Source of the DNA: Agromyces sp. H66
GTDB lineage: Bacteria > Actinomycetota > Actinomycetes > Actinomycetales > Microbacteriaceae
Direction of reading: 5' to 3'
Length of the DNA: 64,000 bases
Assembly: GCF_004959775.1 (NCBI RefSeq)
Contig: NZ_SJZG01000002.1
Coordinates: 372,001 to 436,000 of the forward strand
The notes under the pieces are model-generated. The model did no database searches and was not told where the DNA came from. It saw only the letters and a program-made list of their open reading frames with translations. Each line of letters opens with the position of its first letter. The stretch's first letter is position 1. Made by a program: the position numbers and the translations under genes. Positions 36,071-43,718 of this stretch are shown piece by piece.

Positions 36071-37479
36071 GCGAACCATTCTCCCAGTCGGTCGCCGAGG
36101 TGGCGGAGACCCGCCGAGTTCGACGATTTCACGAGCACCGTGTCACCGGGGCGCGCGATCGCGGCGACGAGGTCGAACGCCTCGTCGGCGGTCTCGACGA
36201 AGGTGGACTCGCCGTCCCACGAACCCTCGTTGATGGCCGAGATGTGCAGGCGACGCGCGCCCTGCCCGACGACGACGAGCTGCGAGATGCCGAGGCGCAC
36301 CGCGAGCAGGCCGATGCGGTCGTGCTCCTCCCCCGAGAACTCGCCCAGCTCGCTCATCTCGCCGAGCACCGCGATCGTGCGCGTGCCCGGCGACTGCACC
36401 TGCGCGAGCGTCTTGAGCGCGGCCGACATCGAGTCGGGGCTCGCGTTGTAGGCGTCGTTGATGACCGTGATGCCGTCGCGGCCGCCCATGACCTGCATGC
36501 GCCACCGCTCGGCGAGGGTCATCGATTCGAGGGCCTCGACGATCGCGGGCAGCGGCACGCCGAGCTCGAGGGATGCCGCGATCGCCGCGAGCGCGTTCAT
36601 GACGTGGTGTTCGCCCAGCACGCCGAAGTGCACGCGGGCGGACTCGCCGCCCGGGATCGTCACCGTGAAGTCGGTGCCGCGGGCGTGCACGGCGAGGTGC
36701 GTGGCACGCACGTCGACGTGTCCGCCGAGCCCGAACCACACGACGCGGGCCCTCGTGCGGTCGGCCATCGATGCGACGCGCGGATCGTCGGCGTTCAGCA
36801 CCGCGACATCCGTCTCGAGGAGGTCGGTGACCATCTCGCTCTTCGCGCGCACGGTCTGCTCGATGCCGCCGAACTCGCCCGCGTGGGCGAGGCCGACCTT
36901 GAGCACGATGCCCACGTCGGGTCGGGCCATTCGCACGAGCCTCGCGATCTCGCCGACGGCCGAGGCGCCCATCTCGGCCACGAGGAACTGCGTGTCGTGC
37001 GTGAGCTCGAGCATCGTGATGGGCGCGCCGACCTCGTTGTTGAACGACTTGCGGGCCGCGACCGTCGGGCCGACTCGTTCGAGCACGGCTCGCAGCAGGT
37101 TCTTCGTCGTGGTCTTGCCGTTCGAGCCCGTGACGCCGACGATGCGCAACGCGCCGTGCGCCCGAACCCGCCCGACCACCTCGGTCGCGAGCGCACCGAG
37201 GGCGTCGACGGTGTCGGCCACCACGACCTGCGGCACCGCGAGCTCGAGCGGGTGCTCCACGACGAGGAGCGCCGCTCCCCGCTCGGCCGCGGCGGGCGCG
37301 AACCGGTGCCCGTCGTCGAACTCGCCGCGCTTGGCGAAGAAGACGCCGCCGGGGCCGATCTCGCGGGAATCGGTCGTGACCTCGCCCTCGACGACCGTCT
37401 CGGGCGTGGCATCCGTGCCGTCGAGGCGCAGCGCGCCGCCGACCGCCGAGGCGACCTCGGCGAGGGTGAGGGCGATCAT
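36067..37479 (-). CDS. murF: UDP-N-acetylmuramoyl-tripeptide--D-alanyl-D-alanine ligase
   Basis: Adds D-Ala-D-Ala to the stem tripeptide. 470 residues: GEVTTDSREIGPGGVFFAKRG, ATP loop VGVTGSNGKTTTKNLL, ARKSFNNEVGAPITML, EMGASAVGEIARL, FGVLGEHHVMNALAA and VINDAYNASPDSMSAAL. It starts in an ATGA overlap with murE. Its last 12 codons ([12 protein letters not shown]) are the source of the 62-bp repeats that follow, and its stop overlaps the first mini-ORF start. Confidence 0.96.
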   Translation of the reverse strand: MIALTLAEVASAVGGALRLDGTDATPETVVEGEVTTDSREIGPGGVFFAKRGEFDDGHRFAPAAAERGAALLVVEHPLELAVPQVVVADTVDALGALATEVVGRVRAHGALRIVGVTGSNGKTTTKNLLRAVLERVGPTVAARKSFNNEVGAPITMLELTHDTQFLVAEMGASAVGEIARLVRMARPDVGIVLKVGLAHAGEFGGIEQTVRAKSEMVTDLLETDVAVLNADDPRVASMADRTRARVVWFGLGGHVDVRATHLAVHARGTDFTVTIPGGESARVHFGVLGEHHVMNALAAIAASLELGVPLPAIVEALESMTLAERWRMQVMGGRDGITVINDAYNASPDSMSAALKTLAQVQSPGTRTIAVLGEMSELGEFSGEEHDRIGLLAVRLGISQLVVVGQGARRLHISAINEGSWDGESTFVETADEAFDLVAAIARPGDTVLVKSSNSAGLRHLGDRLGEWFA

Positions 37480-39023
37480 GCGGGCCAGCCCGCCTCGCGC
37501 AGGGCCTGCCTGGCGTCGTCTCTGGCCGAGTAGGGGATCTTCACGCCCTTCACCTCGTGGTACTCCTCGTGTCCGGGGCCGGCGTACAGGATGGCGTCAC
37601 CCTCGCCTGCCAGCGCGAGCGCGGTGCGGAAGGCCTCGCGCGGGTCGGCGACCTCGTGGATCTCGCGATCGGGGACGGCGGCCCGCGCGCCCGCGATGAG
37701 CGCCGCACGGATCGCGGCGGGATCCTCGAACCGCGGGTGGAAGTCGGTGATCACCACGACGTCGGCGCCACGGGCGGCGATCGCGCCCATCTCGGCGCGC
37801 TTGGTGGTGTCGCGGTCGCCGTCGGCGCCGAACAGCATGATGAGCCGGCCGGTCGTGAACCGGCGGATGGCGCCGAGCGTCTGCAGGAACGCGTCGGGGC
37901 TGTGGCCGTAGTCGATGTAGACGAGCGGGCCCTTCTCGCCCGAGATGCGCTCGGCCCGACCGGGGATGTACGCGTCGATGCCGCCGTCGCGCTCGAGCAC
38001 CTGCGCGATGCGCTCGAGGTCGTATCCGGCCTCGACGAGCATCACGATCGCGAGCGCGGCGTTGGCGGCCATGTACCAGCCGAGCAGGGGCACGCGCGAA
38101 TCGAGTCGGCGTCCGTCGGGGCCGGCGAGCACGAACGTCGTGTGCGTCGCCGTCTCCTCGCCGACGGCCAGTCGCCAGTCGGCCTCGACGTCGGGGCGCG
38201 TGGTGAGCGTGGTCACGGGGATGCGCGACTCGGCGACGAGACGGCGACCCCATTCGGAGTCGACCGTGACGACGCCGCGCCGTGAGCGCTCGGGCTGGAA
38301 CAGGTCGCGCTTGGCCTCGAAGTACTCGTCCATCGACGCGTAGTCGTCGAGGTGGTCGTGCGTGAGGTTCGTGAAGCCGACGACGTCGAAGACGAGCCCG
38401 TCGACGCGATGCCGCGAGAGCGCCTGCGCCGACACCTCGATGCCGACCGCGCGTACGTCGACCTCGCGCATGCGGGCGAGCAGGGCGTGCAACTCGCTCG
38501 CCTCGGGCGTGGTGAGCGAGCTCGTGACGGCCTCGTCGCCGATGCGACGCTCGGCGGTCGACGTGAGGCCGGCCACGACGCCGAGCTGGCGGAGGATGCC
38601 GTAGAGGAGGTACACGACGCTCGTCTTGCCGTTCGTGCCGGTGATGCCGAACAGGGTCGCCGGGTTGTCGGCCGTGCGGTGGATCCACGCGGCCACCTCG
38701 CCGAGCGCGGCTCGGGCATCGGGCGTCACGAGGACGGGGAGCTCCGCGCCGGCGGCGAGTTCGGCTCCGGCGGGGTCGGTGAGGATCGCCACCGCTCCCG
38801 CGTCGCGCGCCGCCGTGGCGTACTGGGCGCCGTGCGCGTTCCGCCCGGGGACGCCGACGTACAGGTCGCCGGGGCGCACCGCCTTCGACGAGAGCACCAC
38901 GCCCGTCACCTCGAGGGCGTCCACGTCGCCGCGCACCTCGAAGCCGAACGTCTCGGCGAGGCCGTGCAGGGAGCGTGGATTCGGATGCTGCGGCCGGAGG
39001 GCCGTGGAAGGCGATCCGGTCAC
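37476..39023 (-). CDS. murE: MurE ligase (third amino acid of the peptidoglycan stem), atypical substrate motif
   Basis: Adds the third residue to UDP-MurNAc-L-Ala-D-Glu. 515 residues: SSKAVRPGDLYVGVPG, ATP loop FGITGTNGKTSVVYLL, STAERRIGDE, LTTPEASELHALLARM, NLTHDHLDDYASMDEYF and IDYGHSPDAF. The motif that contacts the added amino acid is DFHPR, where meso-diaminopimelate enzymes have DNPR, and the preceding loop reads GADGDRDTTKR rather than GCGGDRD. The substrate is therefore probably not meso-DAP; a diamino acid such as L-diaminobutyrate, ornithine or lysine would fit Microbacteriaceae walls. GTG start at 39023. Confidence 0.93.
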   Translation of the reverse strand: MTGSPSTALRPQHPNPRSLHGLAETFGFEVRGDVDALEVTGVVLSSKAVRPGDLYVGVPGRNAHGAQYATAARDAGAVAILTDPAGAELAAGAELPVLVTPDARAALGEVAAWIHRTADNPATLFGITGTNGKTSVVYLLYGILRQLGVVAGLTSTAERRIGDEAVTSSLTTPEASELHALLARMREVDVRAVGIEVSAQALSRHRVDGLVFDVVGFTNLTHDHLDDYASMDEYFEAKRDLFQPERSRRGVVTVDSEWGRRLVAESRIPVTTLTTRPDVEADWRLAVGEETATHTTFVLAGPDGRRLDSRVPLLGWYMAANAALAIVMLVEAGYDLERIAQVLERDGGIDAYIPGRAERISGEKGPLVYIDYGHSPDAFLQTLGAIRRFTTGRLIMLFGADGDRDTTKRAEMGAIAARGADVVVITDFHPRFEDPAAIRAALIAGARAAVPDREIHEVADPREAFRTALALAGEGDAILYAGPGHEEYHEVKGVKIPYSARDDARQALREAGWPA

Positions 39024-39036
39024 GAACCCAACTTTC

Positions 39037-40836
39037 TCACCAGGTGGCTGGCAGCTCGGGCGCCGGAGCGCCGGATGGAAGCGTCCGATACTTCTTCAGC
39101 ACCTGGCTCATCACCTGTTGGAAGACGGGAGCGGATGCGGCGGACGAGTTCATCTTAACGGGATTCATGATGCTCACCGAAACGACGAACTGCGGATCGT
39201 CGGCCGGGGCGAATCCCGAGACCGACACGAGGTAGCCGGAGAGGTAGCCGCCGTTGCCGTCGGGAACCTGCGCGGTTCCGGTCTTCGCCGCGACGCGGTA
39301 ACCGGGGATGTGCCACTCGTCGGCGAGCCAGCCGTCGAGGTAGACGCGCTCGAGCATCTGGCTGGTCTGGTTCGCCGCGGTCTCGGAGACCACGCGCGTG
39401 CCCTCCACCTCGGGAGCGTCGAGCTCGCCGTCCTCGCCGATGCAGCCGTCGACGAGGCGCACGGGCATGCGCACGCCGTCGTTCGCGATCGTCTGGTAGG
39501 CGCTCGCGATCTGCACCGCCGTGGTGGTGAGGCCCTGGCCGAACATCGTCGCGTACTTCGTCTGGTTGTCCCACGCGTCGGGGCCGCCGTGCAGGTCGCC
39601 GGGCTCCTCGCCCGCGAACCCGACCTCGGTCTGCTCCCCGAGCCCGAAGTCGAGCATGTACTCGTAGCGTTCCTCGTCGGTGAGGCGTTCGCCGAACAGC
39701 GACATGCCCGTGTTCGACGAGTCGATGAGCACGCCGGTGAGCGTGTACCGGGTGTCGTCGTGGTAGAAGCTGTCGTTGATGTCGGCGCCGTTCGGCGGCA
39801 GGTACCGGTAGCCCGCGACGACCTGGCTGAGCGGGTCGGCCTCGCCGGCGTCGATGACGGATGCCGCGGTCAGCGCCTTGAACGTCGAGCCCGGCTCGAA
39901 CGGGGCCGTGAAGGCCCGAGAGCCGCGGTGCTCCTTCGCGATCGCCGTCGGGGCGTTGGGATCGATGGTGGGCACGTCGGCGACGGCGAGGAGGCGCCCC
40001 GTCTTCGCCTCCATGACCGTGACCGTGGCCCAGTCGGCGCCCACGGCCCGCACCTGCGCCTCGGCGATGCGCTGCACCATCCACTGCAGGTCGGAGTCGA
40101 TCGTGAGCTGCAGCGTGCCGCCGTCGCGGGCCTCTTCGTGCACCACCTTGGTGCCCGGGATCTCGACCCAGTCCGAGAGGCTGTGCTGGTAGGAGTACTC
40201 GCCGTCCTCCCCGGCCAGGCATGCGTCCTCGGAGTACTCGACTCCCGCGAACGGATCCCCGTCGTCGCCCACGAAGCCGATGAGGTTGCCGGCGACCGCG
40301 CCGTTCGGATACGTACGGCTCGGGTGCTCCCACGGCACCACCCAGGGGATGCGCAGCGCCTTGACGCGCTCGTAGGTCGCCGTGTCGACGAGCTTCGCCA
40401 CGTACTCGAAGTCGTCGTCGGGGTTCTCCGCGAGCGCCGCGTCGATGATGCCCTGCACCTGGTCGCCGGTGAGGCCGACCACCTCGCCCAGCTCCGCGGT
40501 GAGCTGCGCGAGTGGCACCTCGACGGGCGTCGTCTTCGACGGATCGGCCGGGTCGGGCACCTCGCGGTCGACGGGTCCGGCGTACTTCGGCGACAGCGCG
40601 ATGTCGTAGCGCATGACGCTGTCGGCGAGCACGATGCCCGCCGCGTCGACGATGTCGCCGCGTGCGCCGTACTCCGTCACCGTCTGGGACCTGCGCCCCT
40701 GCGCCTCCTCGCTGAGCTCGGCCGCGCGAACGACCTGGATGTCGACGAGTCGCACGACGAACACGCCGACGAAGACGACGAGGACGACCGCCGCGAGCAC
40801 GATCCGTCGCGCGGGATGGCGGCTGATGCGGTTCAT
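39037..40836 (-). CDS. ftsI: septal peptidoglycan transpeptidase FtsI (class B penicillin-binding protein)
   Basis: Cross-links septal peptidoglycan. 599 residues: short cytoplasmic tail, one helix (IVLAAVVLVVFVGVFVVRLVDIQVV), the pedestal domain starting RGDIVDAAGIVLADS, and the transpeptidase domain with nucleophile EPGSTFKALT (serine near residue 314), SSNTG near 371 and KTGTAQ near 518. No PASTA domains follow. Two cysteines in the extracytoplasmic part (EDACLAG and DGCIGED) could form a disulfide. It follows the FtsL-like gene by 23 bp. Confidence 0.96.
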   Translation of the reverse strand: MNRISRHPARRIVLAAVVLVVFVGVFVVRLVDIQVVRAAELSEEAQGRRSQTVTEYGARGDIVDAAGIVLADSVMRYDIALSPKYAGPVDREVPDPADPSKTTPVEVPLAQLTAELGEVVGLTGDQVQGIIDAALAENPDDDFEYVAKLVDTATYERVKALRIPWVVPWEHPSRTYPNGAVAGNLIGFVGDDGDPFAGVEYSEDACLAGEDGEYSYQHSLSDWVEIPGTKVVHEEARDGGTLQLTIDSDLQWMVQRIAEAQVRAVGADWATVTVMEAKTGRLLAVADVPTIDPNAPTAIAKEHRGSRAFTAPFEPGSTFKALTAASVIDAGEADPLSQVVAGYRYLPPNGADINDSFYHDDTRYTLTGVLIDSSNTGMSLFGERLTDEERYEYMLDFGLGEQTEVGFAGEEPGDLHGGPDAWDNQTKYATMFGQGLTTTAVQIASAYQTIANDGVRMPVRLVDGCIGEDGELDAPEVEGTRVVSETAANQTSQMLERVYLDGWLADEWHIPGYRVAAKTGTAQVPDGNGGYLSGYLVSVSGFAPADDPQFVVSVSIMNPVKMNSSAASAPVFQQVMSQVLKKYRTLPSGAPAPELPATW

Positions 40837-40859
40837 CTCGTCCTCTCGGGTCGGGGCGG

Positions 40860-41447
40860 TCAGTGCGTGGCGGGCGTCGGCAGACCGTCGCTCACGGGCG
40901 GTGGTGCGACCTGTGCGCCGGCGCCGTCGGCCGGCGTGCCGCCGCCCGCTCCCCCGTTCGGAGTCTCCCCCGCCTGCTGCGCCGTCACCGGCGGCACGCC
41001 GTCGATGAGGGCATTCGGCACGAGCCCGCCCGACGCCGCCGCGCCTGCGCTCGCGGCGGTCGGCTCACCGAGCACCGCCCCGTCGGACAGCCGCAGGTAC
41101 ACCGGCGCGGTGTTCGGCACCATGCCGAGCGCCTCCGCGTTCATGGCGAGGTACTGCGGCGACTCGAGTCGGTCGAGTTCCTCGGCGAGCTTCTGCTCCT
41201 CGCGCGCGAGCTCGGCCTGGCGGAGTTGGTGGGCATCGATCTCGTAGGCGCCCTGTGCGAGCGCGATCGAGAGCAGCAGCTGGGCGACGACGATGACGGC
41301 CACCGCCCCGACGGCGATGATCGCGTACGCGAGTCGCGGTCTGCTGAGCCCCGCGCTCGGCTCGGGGGCCGGGCGGAGACGACGCTGCGGCGCGGACCCG
41401 GGGGCCCGGCGCGGCGCGGGAGCGGACTGGGCCGGCAGTGCGGTCAC
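40860..41447 (-). CDS. FtsL-like small divisome protein with a long C-terminal tail
   Basis: Position between rsmH and ftsI, and topology, identify it rather than sequence. 195 residues: basic/proline-rich cytoplasmic N-terminus, one helix (AYAIIAVGAVAVIVVAQLLLSIAL), a coiled-coil region (YEIDAHQLRQAELAREEQKLAEELDRLESPQYL) as in FtsL, then the motif AEALGMVPNTAPVYLRL, and a proline/glycine/alanine tail of about 75 residues that normal FtsL lacks. GTG 41447 overlaps the rsmH stop in GTGA, with GAGGAGG upstream. Probably the FtsL partner of FtsQ and FtsI. Confidence 0.82.
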   Translation of the reverse strand: MTALPAQSAPAPRRAPGSAPQRRLRPAPEPSAGLSRPRLAYAIIAVGAVAVIVVAQLLLSIALAQGAYEIDAHQLRQAELAREEQKLAEELDRLESPQYLAMNAEALGMVPNTAPVYLRLSDGAVLGEPTAASAGAAASGGLVPNALIDGVPPVTAQQAGETPNGGAGGGTPADGAGAQVAPPPVSDGLPTPATH

Positions 41448-42397
41448 GACGGCCTCCTCACTCGTTCGGCGGCGCGCAGTCGCACCGGCTTGGCACGCGG
41501 GTTCTCCGCCTGCTCGGCTTCGCTCGCGAGCTCTGCGCCCCGCACCAGGAGGCGGAACTGCGGACGGTGTTCGGGCAGCTCCATGGGAAGACCGGCCGGC
41601 GCCGTGGAGCTCGCGGCGGCCTGCAGCGCGCGCTTGACGATGCGGTCCTCGAGGGACTGGTAGGCGAGCACGACGATGCGTCCCTCGACCGCGACGAGGT
41701 CGAGGGCCGCCGGGATCGCGCGTTCGAGTACCGCGAGCTCCTCGTTCACCTCGATGCGCAGCGCCTGGAAGACGCGCTTGGCCGGGTGCCCCTGTCGCTG
41801 CACCGCGACGGGGGTCGCCTTGGTGATGATGTCGACGAGCTCGCCGGATCGCGTGATCGGGGCATCCGCTCGTGCCCGCACGATGGCCCTGGCATACCGC
41901 GCCGCGAGCTTCTCCTCGCCGTACTCCGAGAACAGTCGGCGAAGCTCGTCCTCGCTCGACTCCGCGATGACGTCGGCGGCGGTACGGCCGGCGGTCGAGT
42001 CCATGCGCATGTCGAGCGGGGCATCCTTCGAATACGCGAAGCCGCGCTCGGCACGATCGAGCTGCAGCGACGAGACGCCGAGGTCGAAGAGCACGCCCTG
42101 CACCTCGTCGAATCCCTCGGCGCGCACGGCGTCGGCGATACCGTCGTACACGGTGTGCACGAACCGGGCGCGGTCGCCGAATGCGGCCAGCCGCTCCCGC
42201 GCGATGGCGAGGGCGTCGGTGTCTCGGTCGAGGCCGATCACGGTGAGCTTCGGGAACCGCTCGAGGAAGGCCCGGCTGTGGCCGCCCATGCCCAGCGTGG
42301 CATCGACGAGCACGGCTCCGTCGGCCTCGAGGGAGGGAGCGAGCAGCTGGATCGTGCGCTCGAGCATGACCGGGGTGTGAATGCGTTCGATGTCCAT
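41444..42397 (-). CDS. rsmH: 16S rRNA (cytosine1402-N4)-methyltransferase
   Basis: Methylates C1402 in the 16S rRNA decoding centre. 317 residues: IHTPVMLERTIQLL, SAM-binding VDATLGMGGHSRAFL, GLDRDTDALAIA, LFDLGVSSLQLDRAERGFAYSKDAPLDMRM, and FQALRIEVNEEL. ATG 42397 begins the conserved start (MDIERIHTPVM) with GAAGGA just upstream; the longer in-frame ATG at 42463 adds unconserved sequence. It ends in a GTGA overlap with the FtsL-like gene. Confidence 0.95.
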   Translation of the reverse strand: MDIERIHTPVMLERTIQLLAPSLEADGAVLVDATLGMGGHSRAFLERFPKLTVIGLDRDTDALAIARERLAAFGDRARFVHTVYDGIADAVRAEGFDEVQGVLFDLGVSSLQLDRAERGFAYSKDAPLDMRMDSTAGRTAADVIAESSEDELRRLFSEYGEEKLAARYARAIVRARADAPITRSGELVDIITKATPVAVQRQGHPAKRVFQALRIEVNEELAVLERAIPAALDLVAVEGRIVVLAYQSLEDRIVKRALQAAASSTAPAGLPMELPEHRPQFRLLVRGAELASEAEQAENPRAKPVRLRAAERVRRPS

Positions 42398-42496
42398 GAT
42401 TCCTTCGACTCCTGTTCCCGGGTTCCGATCCCCATCCGTTCGTCCTGGTGCGGGGAAGTGCATCAGGCGCGCACGGCTGGGAGTCGCAACCCGGGG

Positions 42497-42928
42497 CTAG
42501 AAGAGCCCGGGGATCACCTCCTCCGCCGTCTCCGCGAAGGCCGCCTCCTGCTCGGCGAGGTACGTCTGCCACGCCGTCGCATCCCAGATCTCCACCCGGC
42601 TGCCCGCACCGATGACCGCGAGGTCTCGGTCGAGCCCCGCGTAGCCGCGGAGCGTGGCGGGGATGGTGACCCGATGCTGTTTGTCGGGGGTCTCCGCGGA
42701 TGCCCCCGAGAGGAACACGCGCATGTAATCGCGTGCCTGCTTGCTCGTGACCGGGGCCTGGCGGATCTTGTCGCTCATGCTCTCGAACTCGCGGACGCTG
42801 AACACGTAGATGCAGCGCTCCTGCCCGCGCGTGAGCACGAGCCCGTTCGACAGCTCCTCCCGGAACTTCGCCGGAAGAATGACGCGGCCCTTCTCGTCGA
42901 GCTTCGGCTCGTAGGTCCCGAGGAACAC
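42497..42928 (-). CDS. mraZ: transcriptional regulator / cell-division protein MraZ
   Basis: DNA-binding regulator at the head of the dcw cluster, made of two AbrB-like SpoVT domains. 143 residues, the usual length: [23 protein letters not shown] and [40 protein letters not shown] 42928 (VFLGTYEPK) is preferred over an in-frame ATG at 42991, which would place the MraZ binding repeats inside the gene. GGGGG lies about 8 nt upstream. It should repress its own operon by binding the GTGG repeats at 42968-42991. Confidence 0.95.
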   Translation of the reverse strand: MFLGTYEPKLDEKGRVILPAKFREELSNGLVLTRGQERCIYVFSVREFESMSDKIRQAPVTSKQARDYMRVFLSGASAETPDKQHRVTIPATLRGYAGLDRDLAVIGAGSRVEIWDATAWQTYLAEQEAAFAETAEEVIPGLF

Positions 42929-42967
42929 CGCACCACCCCCTTTCCTCCGGCCAGGATCCAGGTGACC

Positions 42968-42991
42968 CCACTTTACTCCACTCCCATCCAC
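42968..42991 (-). promoter_or_regulatory. MraZ binding repeats: three GTGG at exact 10-bp spacing
   Basis: On the minus strand GTGG occurs at 42991-42988, 42981-42978 and 42971-42968, i.e. GTGG-N6 three times, 40-63 nt before the mraZ start. MraZ octamers are known to bind short G-rich repeats with a 10-bp period at their own promoter, which fits. Two further GTGG spaced 10 bp lie on the opposite strand at 43064-43077. The rest of 42992-43207 shows nothing recognisable apart from this. Confidence 0.65.
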
Positions 42992-43207
42992 CGACCAACG
43001 ACATTCGCTCGTTTTCCCCGTTCTGGGGGTGTGAGTTCCCTGTGAACATGCGGGCGAGCGCAGGTGGAGGAACGTGGAGGCCGAGACGCTCGAACCGGCG
43101 CGGCGAACCGGCTGCGGACCGCGTCCAGCGGCGGATTCCCGGTCAGCGGGCCCCCGGGCGGCGCGGAATCAGCGCCCGATCAGCGCGTCGCCGCCGCGCG
43201 GACAGAC

Positions 43208-43237
43208 GAAAACGGGCCGATCCGAAGATCGACCCGT
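43208..43237 (-). terminator. rho-independent terminator downstream of the DUF3040 gene
   Basis: On the minus strand an 11-bp stem (one mismatch) closes on a TTCG tetraloop at 43223-43226 and is followed by TTTTC. It starts 24 nt after the DUF3040 stop codon and would separate that gene from the mraZ promoter. Confidence 0.75.
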
Positions 43238-43260
43238 CGTGGTGGTGCGAAGTGGAGGGG

Positions 43261-43644
43261 CTAGTCGCGGCCCTCCTGGCGACGATCCCATCGCTCGTTC
43301 AGGCGGTCCATGAAGCTCCCGCTCGACTGGCGCGCCCCCGAAGATGCCGTGGGGTCGGCGGGAGCGGCGGAGATGCCGCCTCGCTTGGATGGGGTGATGG
43401 CGACGAGGACGCCGGCGAACATGAGGGCGAAGCCGATCACGCCCACGATGAGCAGCTGGAGGGCGACGCCCGCGATCAGGGCGCCGACGCCGGCGACCGC
43501 GAGCAGCACGCCGAGCACGATGGCTCGGTAGTTGGGGCGACGACCGCGGACCCCACCGACCGCATGGACGAAGTCGGCGTCGTTGCGGTAGAGGTTCCGC
43601 TCCATCTCCTCGAGAAGACGTTGCTCCTGCTCTGAAAGCGGCAT
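43261..43644 (-). CDS. DUF3040 small membrane protein
   Basis: 127 residues: the conserved N-terminus MPLSEQEQRLLEEMERNLYRND, a predicted double helix in the membrane (AIVLGVLLAVAGVGALIAGVALQ and LLIVGVIGFALMFAGVLVAI), and a polar tail. DUF3040 genes lie next to mraZ in many actinobacteria, so a link to division is plausible but the function is unknown. It has its own terminator downstream, so it is not part of the mraZ transcript. Confidence 0.9.
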   Translation of the reverse strand: MPLSEQEQRLLEEMERNLYRNDADFVHAVGGVRGRRPNYRAIVLGVLLAVAGVGALIAGVALQLLIVGVIGFALMFAGVLVAITPSKRGGISAAPADPTASSGARQSSGSFMDRLNERWDRRQEGRD

Positions 43645-43706
43645 CTCATTCCCCTCAGGCTCGGGATCGACGCATCCGGGTCCATTCTAGCCCCGCCTCG
43701 CCTCGC

Positions 43707-43712
43707 TAGGCT
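43707..43712 (+). promoter_or_regulatory. leaderless-type -10 box of the polyprenyl synthase gene (TAGGCT-N6-GTG)
   Basis: TAGGCT ends 6 nt before the GTG at 43719, so transcription probably starts on the initiation codon. Confidence 0.5.
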
Positions 43713-43718
43713 AGGCGA

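Larger units (their letters stand above)
35823..36107. repeat. 62-bp tandem repeat between murF and mraY (four full copies plus a 37-bp fifth)
   Basis: Units at 35823-35884, 35885-35946, 35947-36008 and 36009-36070, then a partial copy to 36107 inside the murF 3' end. Units 2-4 are identical; unit 1, next to mraY, differs at several bases. About 37 bp of each unit equals the last codons of murF; the other 25 bp resemble the start of mraY with about 9 bp inserted. The repeats are contiguous, so this is not a CRISPR array. On the minus strand each unit forms a 21-codon ORF joined to its neighbours by ATGA overlaps. Confidence 0.97.

Noticed and set aside
35823-36107. CRISPR array
   Set aside because: The 62-bp units are directly contiguous without spacers, carry coding sequence from murF, and there are no cas genes.
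42929-42991. Longer MraZ starting at ATG 42991
   Set aside because: It would put the GTGG operator repeats inside the gene and add residues not found in MraZ; GTG 42928 gives the standard 143-residue protein.
43042-43635. Plus-strand frame upstream of and opposite the DUF3040 gene
   Set aside because: It covers the mraZ upstream region, a terminator hairpin and the antisense of DUF3040; no domain or ribosome-binding site supports it.
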